From an uncultured Nocardioides sp. (lineage in GTDB: Bacteria > Actinomycetota > Actinomycetes > Propionibacteriales > Nocardioidaceae): 64,000 bases of DNA. The notes beneath the pieces are model-generated. The model searched no databases, was not told where the DNA came from, and saw only the letters and a list, made by a program, of their open reading frames with translations. Below, one piece after another: positions 16,599-27,500 of this stretch (positions within the stretch are counted from its first letter, which is position 1; each line of letters opens with the position of its first letter). The stretch spans positions 248,001-312,000 of the forward strand of contig NZ_CANKZF010000003.1 of NCBI RefSeq assembly GCF_947488515.1. Reading direction: 5' to 3'. The position numbers were made by a program, and so were the translations under genes.

Positions 16599-17408
16599 GT
16601 GCGCGCCTACCTCGACCTGCTCCAGCGGATCCTCGACGAGGGAGTGGAGAAGACCGATCGCACCGGCACCGGCACGCTGAGCGTCTTCGGCCACCAGATG
16701 CGCTTCGACCTGTCCGAGGGGTTCCCCCTCGTGACCACCAAGAAGGTGCACACGCGCTCGGTCTTCGGTGAGCTGCTGTGGTTCCTGCGCGGCGACACCA
16801 ACGTGAAGTGGCTGCAGGACCGTGGCATCACCATCTGGGACGAGTGGGCCGACGACAACGGCGACCTCGGTCCCGTGTACGGCTACCAGTGGCGGTCGTG
16901 GCCGACCCCCGACGGCCGGCACGTCGACCAGGTCTCGCGGCTCGTCGAGGGCATCCGCACCAACCCCGACTCGCGCCGCCACATCGTCTCGGCGTGGAAC
17001 GTCGCCGACGTCGACGACATGGCCCTGCCGCCGTGCCACACGATGTTCCAGTTCTACGTCGAGCCCACCCCGAACGGACCTGGCCGGCTCTCCTGCCAGC
17101 TCTACCAGCGCTCGGCAGACACCTTCCTCGGCGTGCCGTTCAACATCGCGTCCTACGCCCTGCTGACGCACATGGTCGCCCAGGTGACCGGCCTCGAGGT
17201 CGGCGACTTCGTGCACACGATGGGTGACGCGCACCTCTACCTCAACCACGTCGAGCAGGCGAAGCTCCAGCTCTCGCGCGATCCGCGCCCGCTGCCGCGC
17301 CTCGTCCTCGACCCCACCGTCACCGAGATCGACGGCTTCGACCTCGAGCACGTCGCCGTCGAGGGCTACGACCCCCACCCGGGCATCAAGGCGCCCATCG
17401 CCGTATGA
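16599..17408 (+). CDS. thyA: Thymidylate synthase
   Basis: ThyA methylates dUMP to dTMP using methylene-tetrahydrofolate and leaves dihydrofolate. The 269-residue protein has the standard length. Landmarks are DRTGTGTLSVFGHQMRFDL near the start, the EFLRGDTN-like LLWFLRGDTNVKWL, the nucleophile cysteine in ALPPCHTMFQFYV and the substrate loop QLYQRSADTFLGVPFN. It ends HPGIKAPIAV, as in the family. folA starts inside its stop codon (ATGA overlap), so the two enzymes of the dTMP cycle are translationally coupled. Confidence 0.97.
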   Translation: MRAYLDLLQRILDEGVEKTDRTGTGTLSVFGHQMRFDLSEGFPLVTTKKVHTRSVFGELLWFLRGDTNVKWLQDRGITIWDEWADDNGDLGPVYGYQWRSWPTPDGRHVDQVSRLVEGIRTNPDSRRHIVSAWNVADVDDMALPPCHTMFQFYVEPTPNGPGRLSCQLYQRSADTFLGVPFNIASYALLTHMVAQVTGLEVGDFVHTMGDAHLYLNHVEQAKLQLSRDPRPLPRLVLDPTVTEIDGFDLEHVAVEGYDPHPGIKAPIAV

Positions 17409-17908
17409 CCGGCCCGCTCCGGCCCGACCAGAGGGTCGTGCTGGTGGCGGCCCACGCCCGCAACCGGGTGATCGGCAACGGTCCCGACATCCCGTGGCGC
17501 CTCCCCGGTGAGCAGGCGCAGTTCAAGGAGCTCACGTGGGGGCACACCCTCCTCATGGGCCGCACGACCTTCGAGTCCATCGGCCGGCCGCTGCCCGGTC
17601 GGACGACGATCGTGCTGACCCGCCACCTGGGCTGGAGCCACGAGGGCGTTCTCGTCGCCCACACGGTCGAGGAGGCGCTGGCGCTGGCCGGCGGCCAGTC
17701 CGGTGACCTGATGGTCGCGGGTGGCGGTGAGGTCTACGACGCCCTGATGCCGCACGCCACCCACCAGGTGCTGACCGAGGTCGACCTCGAGCCCGAGGGG
17801 GACGTGCACTACCCGCAGTTCCCCGCCGGGGAGTGGGTCGAGACGCGTCGCGAGGCCTTCGACGGCTACGAGCGCGTGTGGCTGGAGCGGATGGAACCGG
17901 CCGCGTGA
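17405..17908 (+). CDS. folA: Dihydrofolate reductase
   Basis: FolA regenerates tetrahydrofolate from the dihydrofolate made by ThyA, using NADPH. The 167-residue protein shows VVLVAAHARNRVIGNGPDIP, WRLPGEQAQFKELT with the active-site acidic residue, and the NADPH-binding LLMGRTTFESIGRPLPGRTT. MVAGGGEVYDALMP follows. Its ATG overlaps the thyA stop by 4 bases, and its stop overlaps the start of a GntR-type regulator by 4 bases, giving a tightly coupled three-gene operon. Confidence 0.96.
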   Translation: MTGPLRPDQRVVLVAAHARNRVIGNGPDIPWRLPGEQAQFKELTWGHTLLMGRTTFESIGRPLPGRTTIVLTRHLGWSHEGVLVAHTVEEALALAGGQSGDLMVAGGGEVYDALMPHATHQVLTEVDLEPEGDVHYPQFPAGEWVETRREAFDGYERVWLERMEPAA

Positions 17909-18255
17909 ACCTCGCCGTCGACCCGGCCTCCGGTGTCCCACCCTTCGAGCAGGTGCGCGACGGCCTCCGGGCGCAGGTCGACGCCGGCACCCTCCAGGCG
18001 GGCTTCCGGCTGCCGCCCGTGCGTGCCCTCGCCGACGAGCTCGACCTCGCGCCCGGCACGGTGGCCCGCGCCTACAAGGAGCTCGAGGCGCTCGGCGTCG
18101 TCGAGACCCGCGGCCGCGCCGGGACGTTCGTCGCCGGGGCGGGCGTCCAGCGGTCGGTGCGCGAGGCCGCGTCGTCGTACGTCGCCACCGCGCGCTCGCT
18201 CGGCTTGACGGACGACGAGGCCCTCGAGGCCGTACGCCGCGCGCTGGAGTCGTGA
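17905..18255 (+). CDS. GntR family regulator (short YhcF-like type)
   Basis: The 116-residue protein is a winged-helix GntR regulator with almost no effector domain. PPFEQVRDGLRAQVDAGTL is followed by the recognition region FRLPPVRALADELDLAPGTV and ARAYKELEALGVVETRGRAG (the wing). This YhcF/YtrA-like short form usually controls an adjacent ABC transporter, but here it is the third gene of the thyA-folA operon with a GTGA overlap. It could control this operon, or a distant target. The start is GTG at 17905. Confidence 0.88.
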   Translation: MNLAVDPASGVPPFEQVRDGLRAQVDAGTLQAGFRLPPVRALADELDLAPGTVARAYKELEALGVVETRGRAGTFVAGAGVQRSVREAASSYVATARSLGLTDDEALEAVRRALES

Positions 18256-18410
18256 CCGGTTCCCCACACCGCACGGCCGGGAATGAACCCGGCCCGGTCG
18301 TCGTTGGACCGGACAGCTGGCTCCGCATCAAGCCCCCGGGCCTCACCACATGCCGCTACGAGCGGCCCTTCGCCGAGAGGCGGCTGACGGACCAGCGAGC
18401 AGCATCACTC

Positions 18411-18445
18411 AGCCACCCGCCGGGTAAGCCCCGGTCAGGGTGGCT
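18411..18445 (+). terminator. nested hairpin after the thyA-folA-gntR operon
   Basis: AGCCACCC at 18411-18418 pairs with GGGTGGCT at 18438-18445. An inner CCGGG/CCCGG pair sits within. It lies 155 bp after gntR and 36 bp before the Nudix ATG, so it could end the operon or attenuate the Nudix gene. The rest of 18256-18480 holds nothing recognisable. Confidence 0.5.
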
Positions 18446-18480
18446 GCGTGCTGTCCGGGCGCACCTGCGATCCTCGGCCC

Positions 18481-18891
18481 ATGGAGGTCGACCGGGACAG
18501 GCACATCGTCGTCGCGGCCGTCGCGCTCGTGCGTGACGGGCACGTGCTGACGGTCCGCAAGCGGGGGACCGAGCGGTTCATGCTGGTCGGCGGCAAGCTC
18601 GAGCCCGGGGAGTCGGCCCGGGAGGCGGCGCTGCGGGAGACGTACGAGGAGGTCGGCCTGGAGATCGAGTCGGCCACCCTGCTCGGCGAGTTCCTCTCGG
18701 AGGCGGCCAACGAGCCCGGCCACTCGCTGCACTCGACGGTGTTCTGGGTGGAGTCCGACGCCGACCCGGTGGCGTCCGCCGAGATCGCGGAGGTGCGTTG
18801 GACCCCGCTGCACGACCACCCCGACGACCTCGCGCCGATGCTCGAGCACCACGTGCTGCCCGTCATCCGGGCGACGGCCGACAGGGCCTGA
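18481..18891 (+). CDS. Nudix hydrolase
   Basis: The 136-residue protein has a full Nudix box starting GGKLEPGESAREAALRETYE and continuing EVGLE. It carries the catalytic REtYEE core that binds the metal and cleaves nucleoside-diphosphate-linked substrates. The fold starts at DRHIVVAAVALVRDG. An 8-oxo-dGTP pyrophosphatase (MutT-like) role is possible because a strand FMLVGG follows, but the substrate cannot be set from sequence. ATG 18481 gives the usual N terminus; an in-frame upstream start at 18448 would overlap the hairpin. Confidence 0.88.
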   Translation: MEVDRDRHIVVAAVALVRDGHVLTVRKRGTERFMLVGGKLEPGESAREAALRETYEEVGLEIESATLLGEFLSEAANEPGHSLHSTVFWVESDADPVASAEIAEVRWTPLHDHPDDLAPMLEHHVLPVIRATADRA

Positions 18892-18900
18892 GCCTGCCCC

Positions 18901-19704
18901 TCAGCCCTCGCGCACCTCGAACAGGCGCAGCTCCTCGCCCCAGCCCTCGACCATGTCGGTCGTGAGGGTGTGGCCGCGGGCGGTGTCGTAGGACGAACAG
19001 GCCGGGCGAACCCGGGCGAAGGTCTCGCGGATCGCGTCCACGTCGCCCTCCAGCGTGCGCTCGACCAGCCCGAGCAGGTCGTCGGCCGGCCACCCGTCGA
19101 GCGGGTGGGTGCGGAGCTCCCAGGGGAGGTACTTGTTGTAGGGGCGCACCCGGCCGGCCATCGCGAAGACCACGTCGAGCAGCCACGGCACCGACTCGGC
19201 CGCGTCGAGGCGCGCCTCGAGCGGGCGGCCGTCGCGGTCGTCCTTGAGGGCGCGGTAGGCGAAGTTGAGCCAGCCGTCGAGCCGGTCGTGGTCGATCAGC
19301 ACGGCGTCGGCCTCCTCCGGGGGCAGCGTCGCCTGGCGGCGTACGGCATCGGCCAACTGGCCTCCCGTGCGGTCGAGGAGCACGGGCGCCCAGGCGTAGG
19401 ACCAGCGCTGCCACCAGTTCTCGGTGCCGAACACCGGGACCTCGTGCAGCTCGGACCAGGAGTCCACCGCCTCGTCGACCTCGCGGGACTTGGCGGTCGA
19501 GCGACCGGCGGCGGCCTCGTCGGTCAGCACGACGATCACGTCGAGGTCGGAGCGCTCGGTGGCGAGGTCACGGGCCGCCGACCCGCTCAGCACGAGCCCG
19601 AGCAGGTCGTCGCCGTGCGCCGCCTCGTTGCGCTCGGCGAGGGACACGATGGTGGCCCGCTGGGCCGGGGTGAGCCACCCCGGGAGGACCAGGTCGGCGC
19701 TCAC
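18901..19704 (-). CDS. Nucleotidyltransferase-domain protein
   Basis: The 267-residue protein has an N-terminal nucleotidyltransferase fold: LVLSGSAARDLATERSDLDV gives the GS and DxD metal-binding residues. A helical C-terminal domain (DRLDGWLNFAYRALKDDRDG, then VPWLLDVVFAMAGRVRPYNK) resembles that of aminoglycoside adenylyltransferases and kanamycin-type enzymes. The acceptor is unknown, and drug resistance should not be assumed. The GTG start overlaps the stop of the TfoX-domain gene by 4 bases, so the two genes are coupled. Confidence 0.8.
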   Translation of the reverse strand: MSADLVLPGWLTPAQRATIVSLAERNEAAHGDDLLGLVLSGSAARDLATERSDLDVIVVLTDEAAAGRSTAKSREVDEAVDSWSELHEVPVFGTENWWQRWSYAWAPVLLDRTGGQLADAVRRQATLPPEEADAVLIDHDRLDGWLNFAYRALKDDRDGRPLEARLDAAESVPWLLDVVFAMAGRVRPYNKYLPWELRTHPLDGWPADDLLGLVERTLEGDVDAIRETFARVRPACSSYDTARGHTLTTDMVEGWGEELRLFEVREG

Positions 19705-20033
19705 TTGGGCGGCAACGTCCGGACGAAGGCGACGCCGCGGTCGACCCACAGCTGGAGCTGGTCGTCGTCGGCCAGCCCCTCGGAGGCCACCAGCAGCCAT
19801 CCGGCCATCGGCCGCCCGCGCATCTCCATCGGCGTCACCGACGAGCCGTCGGCCCACTCCTCGCCGTCGGCCGGGTCGGCCCGCACCATGAGCGAGCCCT
19901 GGCTCCCGGCCGCGACCGCCATGTGCCCGTCGACCATGAAGCCGAGCCCGCCGAACATCTTCTTCGACGTCACGCCGGGCTCGCCGTCGAGCAGGTCGTG
20001 GATGCGCTGCGCCAGCTCCTCGTCGTACGCCAT
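19701..20033 (-). CDS. TfoX/Sxy N-terminal-domain protein
   Basis: The 110-residue protein matches the TfoX N-terminal domain. MAYDEELAQRIHDLL is followed by VTSKKMFGGLGFMVDGHMAV and later RPMAGWLLVASEG. In gammaproteobacteria full TfoX controls competence; single-domain actinobacterial copies have no known function. The start at 20033 is supported by TACGCT six bases upstream and no ribosome site. It is the first gene of a two-gene operon with the nucleotidyltransferase. Confidence 0.87.
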   Translation of the reverse strand: MAYDEELAQRIHDLLDGEPGVTSKKMFGGLGFMVDGHMAVAAGSQGSLMVRADPADGEEWADGSSVTPMEMRGRPMAGWLLVASEGLADDDQLQLWVDRGVAFVRTLPPK

Positions 20034-20039
20034 GGCGTG

Positions 20040-20045
20040 AGCGTA
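20040..20045 (-). promoter_or_regulatory. putative -10 element of leaderless tfoX-domain gene
   Basis: TACGCT on the minus strand ends 6 bases before the ATG at 20033, with no Shine-Dalgarno sequence between. Confidence 0.5.
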
Positions 20046-20103
20046 GGGCAGCCCTCCGACAGGCACCCGGCTCGGCGCTGGCGGTCATCCCGGACCGGGG
20101 CGA

Positions 20104-20109
20104 TAACCT
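20104..20109 (+). promoter_or_regulatory. putative -10 element of leaderless dapA
   Basis: TAACCT ends 6 bases before the ATG at 20116 with no ribosome site, which fits a leaderless message. Confidence 0.55.
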
Positions 20110-20115
20110 TCGACC

Positions 20116-21006
20116 ATGAGCTCCGCAGTCCCGTTCGGCCGCCTCCTCACCGCGATGGCCACCGCGTTCCACGAGGACGGCAGTGTCGACCTCGACGGCA
20201 CCGCGCGGATCGCGACGCACCTCGTCGACCACGGCAACGACGGTGTCGTCGTCAGCGGCACGACGGGGGAGAGCCCCACCACCTCGGTGGCCGAGGACGG
20301 CGAGATCCTCCGCGCGGTCCAGGACGCGGTCGGCGACCGCGCGAGCGTCATCGCGGGCGTCGGCACCAACGCCACCGCCCACTCCGTGGAGCTGGCCCGC
20401 CAGGCGGAGAAGATCGGCGTCGACGGCGTGCTGCTCGTCAGCCCCTACTACAACAAGCCCGGACAGGTCGGCCTGCAGCACCACTTCACCTCCGTGGCCG
20501 AGGCGACCGACCTGCCGGTCATGCTCTACGACGTACCTGGCCGCACGGCGAGCCTCATCGAGCTCGACACCTACGAGGCGATGCGCCGCTACGACCACGT
20601 CACCTCGGTCAAGGAGGCCTCCGGCCTGCTGCCGCGCACGGCCCAGCTGGTGGAGATGGGCTACTCCGTCTACTCCGGCGACGACGTCGCCACCCTGGGC
20701 TACCTCGCCTACGGCGGCGTGGGCCTCGTCTCGGTCGTCGCGCACGCCGCGGGTGACCAGCTGGCGTCGATGATCGACGCCTGGGTCAGCGGCGACCACG
20801 CCGAGGCCCTCCGCATCCACACGTCGCTCCTCCCGGCCTTCGACGCCGTGATGGGCGTCCCCAACTACGGCGCCACCACCGCCAAGGCAGCCCTCGAGCT
20901 GCTCGGCGTGCTCGACAACCGCCGCGTCCGCGGCCCGCTCGTCGCGCTCGACGACCACGAGGTCGCGGCGCTCCGCACAGGCCTGGCTGCCGCCGGCCTC
21001 ATCTGA
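20116..21006 (+). CDS. dapA: 4-hydroxy-tetrahydrodipicolinate synthase
   Basis: DapA condenses pyruvate with aspartate semialdehyde in the lysine and diaminopimelate pathway. The 296-residue protein has the family blocks VVSGTTGESPTTSVAEDGEI, VIAGVGTNATAHSVELA and LLVSPYYNKPGQVGLQHHF (catalytic Tyr). VMLYDVPGRTA and the Schiff-base lysine in SVKEASG follow. It is followed after 28 bp by rnj, a pairing conserved across actinobacteria, and lies near thyA-folA as in mycobacteria. Confidence 0.95.
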   Translation: MSSAVPFGRLLTAMATAFHEDGSVDLDGTARIATHLVDHGNDGVVVSGTTGESPTTSVAEDGEILRAVQDAVGDRASVIAGVGTNATAHSVELARQAEKIGVDGVLLVSPYYNKPGQVGLQHHFTSVAEATDLPVMLYDVPGRTASLIELDTYEAMRRYDHVTSVKEASGLLPRTAQLVEMGYSVYSGDDVATLGYLAYGGVGLVSVVAHAAGDQLASMIDAWVSGDHAEALRIHTSLLPAFDAVMGVPNYGATTAKAALELLGVLDNRRVRGPLVALDDHEVAALRTGLAAAGLI

Positions 21007-21034
21007 ACCACTGACACCGAACCAGAGGACTACC

Positions 21035-22720
<1,686 letters not shown>

Positions 22721-22797
22721 CGGCCCTAGCATCGACGCGGGAGCGTACGGCGGTACCAGCAGCAGCGGGGCCGTCGGACCTGGGTGGGGAGGTGGGC

Positions 22798-24579
22798 ATG
22801 CCGCGCAGCCAGGGTGCGTTGAGCCGGTTGGCGGAGCTGATGCGGCGCGTCAACTCCTCCACCGACACCGAGGTGATCCTCGAGGAGATCGCCCACGGGG
22901 TCGTCGACGTGCTGGGCTACGGCGTCGCCGCCATCGCCCGGCTCGAGGGCGACGTGCTGGTGATGACCAACGTCGCCGGCCCGTCCGAGGTGGTCGCGCA
23001 GATCCTCCACCGCCGCACCCCGGCCGAGCAGATCCTCGACGAGTTCCGCGAGGCCGACAAGTGGGGCATCCTCCGCTTCGTCCCGGCCGGGCGGATGTCG
23101 GCGGCGCGGCTGCAGGCGGCGTGGGTCCCCGAGTTCCAGCCGACCGGTGACCCCGACGCGTGGCACCCCGAGCACGCCCTCTACGCACCGCTCTACTCGG
23201 CGGGCGGCGAGCTCCTCGGCAACATGGCGGTCGACCTCCCGGCCGACGGCCGGGTGCCTGACGAGGCCGACCGCGAGCTCCTCGAGATGTTCGCCGTGCA
23301 GGCGGGCGTCGCACTGTCCAACGCCCGCGAGCGCGAGCGCCTCACCGACCGGGTGCGCCTGGACCGGATGCTCACCACCGTGGCCGGCGCCTCGACCGCC
23401 CAGAACCTGTCCCAGGCGCTCGGCGCGGCCGTGGTGGCCGTCGCCGAGTCCCTCGGCACGGTGCAGACCGTGGTGCGCACCTTCCCCTCCGACGCGCAGG
23501 GCAGCCAGCTCGGCGTCGGGACGCCGTACGCCTTCACCTCCGAGCACGACGTGCCCGAGATCCGCGAGGACCTCACCCGCCTCGAGGACCTCCCCGTGCT
23601 CATCGAGCTCGGCGTCGACGACCCGTCGTCGCCGCAGCTGCCTCGCAGCGCGGCCCGGATGCAGGAGCTGATGCGGGGCATGCGCGTCGACCGTGCGCTC
23701 GTGTCGCCGCTCGTGTCGCAGGACGACCTGGTCGGCTACCTCGTGCTCGGCTTCGCCCGCCACGCCCGCGCCGTCACCGCCAACGAGGCCGACGCGGTGC
23801 TCGAGGTGGGCCGCCTCCTCGCCCAGACCGTCCGCGCCACCCGTGTCCTCGAGACCGAGCAGCGGCTCGTCCAGGAGCTGCGCGAGCTCGCCCGCTACCG
23901 CAGCGAGCTGATCGCGACCATCTCCCACGAGCTCAAGACACCGCTCACCGCGATCCTCGGCCACGCCGAGCTCCTCGCCGACCGGCACCCCGAGCTCTCC
24001 TCGATCGACGCGATCATCCGCAACGCCGGCCGGCTCAACAACCTCGTCGCCAACCTGCTCCACTACTCGCGGATCCAGGGCAGGCGCGAGACCGTGCGCC
24101 GGGCCGTCGACATCGCCGAGCTGTGCGAGGCCAGCGTCGACCTGCTCAGCATCCGCGCCAAGCAGGCCGGCGTCCGGCTCCACTTCGACCGGCCGGGGAC
24201 GACGCCGGTGGTGGTCTTCGGCGACCCCGAGGAGCTGGCCCGGGTGATCGACAACATGGTCGACAACGCCGTGAAGTACACGCCCGAGGACGGGTCGGTG
24301 TCAGTCGCGATGACGGTCGGCGACGACCAGGTGAGCGTCGACGTCACCGACACCGGCCTCGGCATCTCGATGGCCGACCAGCAGCACGTGTTCTCCGCGT
24401 TCCACCGCTCCACCAACCCCAACGCGCTCTCCGTGCCGGGCACCGGGCTCGGGCTCCCGATCGCGCAGCGGATCGCGGAGTCGCACGGCGGGACCCTGTC
24501 GGTGTCCTCCGAGCTGGGTCAGGGGAGCACGTTCACCTTCACGCTCCCGTTGCGCTCGCCGCGAGAGCAGGCCGACTGA
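22798..24579 (+). CDS. GAF-domain sensor histidine kinase, orphan
   Basis: The 593-residue soluble kinase has two GAF-like sensor domains (~20-175 and ~195-345) and a HisKA dimerisation domain. Its phospho-acceptor is H377, in TISHELKTPLTAILGHAELL. The catalytic ATPase domain shows DNMVDNAVKYTPEDGS (N box), DTGLGIS (G1) and GTGLGLPIA (G2). There are no membrane helices, so the signal is internal. No response regulator gene is adjacent. The start at 22798 follows GGGGAGG by 5 bases. Its last 41 bp overlap the convergent cydDC, so the two 3' ends can interfere. Confidence 0.93.
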   Translation: MPRSQGALSRLAELMRRVNSSTDTEVILEEIAHGVVDVLGYGVAAIARLEGDVLVMTNVAGPSEVVAQILHRRTPAEQILDEFREADKWGILRFVPAGRMSAARLQAAWVPEFQPTGDPDAWHPEHALYAPLYSAGGELLGNMAVDLPADGRVPDEADRELLEMFAVQAGVALSNARERERLTDRVRLDRMLTTVAGASTAQNLSQALGAAVVAVAESLGTVQTVVRTFPSDAQGSQLGVGTPYAFTSEHDVPEIREDLTRLEDLPVLIELGVDDPSSPQLPRSAARMQELMRGMRVDRALVSPLVSQDDLVGYLVLGFARHARAVTANEADAVLEVGRLLAQTVRATRVLETEQRLVQELRELARYRSELIATISHELKTPLTAILGHAELLADRHPELSSIDAIIRNAGRLNNLVANLLHYSRIQGRRETVRRAVDIAELCEASVDLLSIRAKQAGVRLHFDRPGTTPVVVFGDPEELARVIDNMVDNAVKYTPEDGSVSVAMTVGDDQVSVDVTDTGLGISMADQQHVFSAFHRSTNPNALSVPGTGLGLPIAQRIAESHGGTLSVSSELGQGSTFTFTLPLRSPREQAD

Positions 24580-27500
24580 CCGAGGCGTCCGTCCCCGCCT
24601 CGAGGTGCACCACCCGGTCCATCGAGTCCAGCCCGACCGTGCCATGGGTGATCCACAGGATCGAGCGTCCGACCCGGGCCGCCGAGTCGAGCATCTCCTC
24701 GGCGACGGCCCGCGCGGTGGGCCCGTCGAGGTGGGCGGTCGGCTCGTCGAGCACGAGGACCGGCGGGTCCGCCAGCAGCGAGCGTGCCAGCGCCAGGCGC
24801 GCGCGCTCGCCCCCGGACACCTCGCGTCGGCCCGCACCGACGTGGGTGTGGATGCCGGCGGGCAGGGCGTCCACCCACGGGCCGAGGCACGCCCGGTCCA
24901 GCGCCGCGCGGACCTCGTCGTCGTCGGCGTCCGGCCGGGCGAGCCGGACGTTCTCGGCGACCGTCGAGGCGAAGACGTGGGGGTCGTCGTCGACCAGCCC
25001 GACCCGGCGGCGTACGTCGTCGAGGGCCAGCCGCCGCAGGTCGGTCCCGTCGAGCAGCACCTCACCGCTGACCGGGTCGATGAAGCGGACGAGGGTGGCG
25101 GCGAGGGTGGACTTCCCGGACCCGGAGGGCCCGGTGATCCCGAGGTGCTCACCCGGACGCAGGACGAGGTGGTCGAGCGCCAGTGCCGGACGGTCGGTCC
25201 ACCCCAGCTCGGCACCGTGCACCACGACGCCGTGGCCGTCGGGCAAGGGGAGGGGAGCGACGGGGTCGCTGACCGCTGGCACGGTGGCGGCGAGCCGGTC
25301 GAGGCGCTCGCGGGCCGCACGTGCACGCACCGACAGGGCGCCGGCATCGGCCAGCCCGCCGACGGCATCGGCCAGGGCGAGCGGCACGAGCAGCAGCAGG
25401 GCCAGGCGGGCGGGGGAGGTGGCCGCCGGGTCGACGAGGGCAGCCACGGCGACCACGCCCAGCCCGGCTGCCGCGCTGGTGAGGGCCGTGCCCGTCGCGA
25501 CGGCGCGGGAGGAGCGTCGTACGGCTCGGGCGAGTCCTGCCGCTTCCTCGCGGACGGCGTCGAGGGCACGGTCCGTCGCGCCCCACTGCTCGAGCTCGCG
25601 CAGCCGGTGCGCCAGCTCCTCGACCCGGGTCCCGAGCAGCGCGCGGTGCGTGACGACGAGCGGCTCCGCGGCCGCGGTGCCGCGACGGGCGAGCACGAAC
25701 GCGAGCGCCCCCGATCCGGCGACCAGCAGCACGACCGCGCCCGCCGCCGGGGCGACGAGGGCGGTGAGCACGGCGGCGCCCACCCCGACGATGGCCGCGG
25801 TGACGAGCGGCTGGCGCACCCGCAGCCGGTCGTCGAGCAGGGCGTCGACGTCGTCGACGACACCGGTGAGCAGGTCACCGCGGCGCGGGCCGAGGCGACC
25901 GGGGACCAGCGGGACGAGGTCCGCGAAGACCCTGGCTCGGCGCTCGGCCAGCTCGCGGAGGACGACGTCGTGGCTGAGCACACGCTCGGCGTGACGGAGC
26001 ACCGGGCGGGCGAGCCCGAAGAGACGGACCCCGACGATCGCCACCATCAGGTAGAGCACGGGCGGCTGCTCGCTGGCGCGGGTGATCAGCCAGCCGGCGG
26101 TCGCCGTGAGGGCGACGCCGGACGCGGTGGACAGGGCACCGAGCAGCGTGGCCGTCCGGATGCCCCACCGCGGCCGACGCTCGTCGTCCTCGTCCGGGAC
26201 CACCGCAGGGGCCACCGGACGCTGAGGGCGTACCACGTCCGCAGCGGCCGGTCGGGTGTCGCGGGTCGCCACAGTGGCGGTCGCCGGCACCAGGTCGACA
26301 ACCCGGTCGGCGGCTGCGAGCACGGCCGGCCGGTGAGCCACCACGACCACCAGGCTGCGCTGCGCGAGGCGGGCGAGGGTCTCGAGGAGGACCTGCTCGG
26401 TCTCCTCGTCGAGGTGGGCGCTCGGCTCGTCGAGGAGCACGACCGGGCGGCCGGCGAGCACGACGCGGGCGAGGGCGACGCGGGCCCGCTGTCCGGCGGA
26501 CAGGCCGGCACCGTCCTCACCGAGCGGCGTGTCCAGATCGTGGGGGAGGGCGCGTACGACGTCGGCGAGGCCGACGCTGCGCAGGGCCTCCCACACCTCG
26601 TCGTCGCCGGCCGAGGGGCGGCCGATCCGCACGTTGGCGCCGACGGTGTCGGCCAGCAGCCACGGTCGCTGCGGCGCCCACCCGACCAGGCTGCGCCACC
26701 AGCCCGGCTCGAGGTCGGCGAGCGGGGTGCCGCCGAGCCGGACGTCGCCGGCCACGGGCGCCAGCTCGCCGCGGAGCGTCGCCAGGAGCGTCGACTTGCC
26801 GCAGCCGGACGGCCCGGCGATGGCGACCAGGCCCCGGTCGGGCAGCTCGAGGTCGAGTGGACGGGTCAGGGGAGCGCCGGGGGAGTAGCCGATCTCGAGG
26901 TCGCGCAGCACGAGCCCGGTCGCGGTGGGCAGCGCCGTGCCGGTCTCGACCTGGCCGGCCCGTGCCAGGAGGCCGTCGGCGTCGGCGAGCGCGGCGGTGC
27001 CCTCGGCTGCCGCGTGGAACTCCGCGCCCACGCGGCGCAGCGGCCAGTAGGCCTCGGGGGCGAGCAGCAGGACCGTGAGGGCGACCTGGAAGCCGACGCT
27101 CCCCGACGCGAGCCGGAGGCCCACCGTCACCGCCACCAGCGCGACGGACAGCGTGGCGATCAGCTCCAGCACCGACGAGGAGGCGAAGGCGACCTTGAGG
27201 GTGTCGACGGTCGCACGCCGGTAGCGGTGCGTGACGGACCGGATCGTGCCGACCTGCGCCTCGGCGCGGCGGTGGGCGACGAGGGTCGGCAGCCCGCGCA
27301 CCACGTCGAGGAAGTGCCCCGAGAGCGCCTCGAGCGCGCGCCACTGCGTGCGGGCGCGGTCGCGGGTCGTGAGCCCGACCAGCACCGCGAAGACCGGGAC
27401 CAGCGGCAGCGTCAGCGCGACCACGAGGCCCGAGAGCGGGTCGAGCCAGGTGATCGCGGCGAGCGCGACGAGGGGGAGGACGACGGCCGGAACGAGCGCG

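Noticed and set aside
18256..18480. Possible tRNA or small RNA gene
   Set aside because: No cloverleaf or CCA-end pattern could be drawn; only the hairpin at 18411-18445 is clear.
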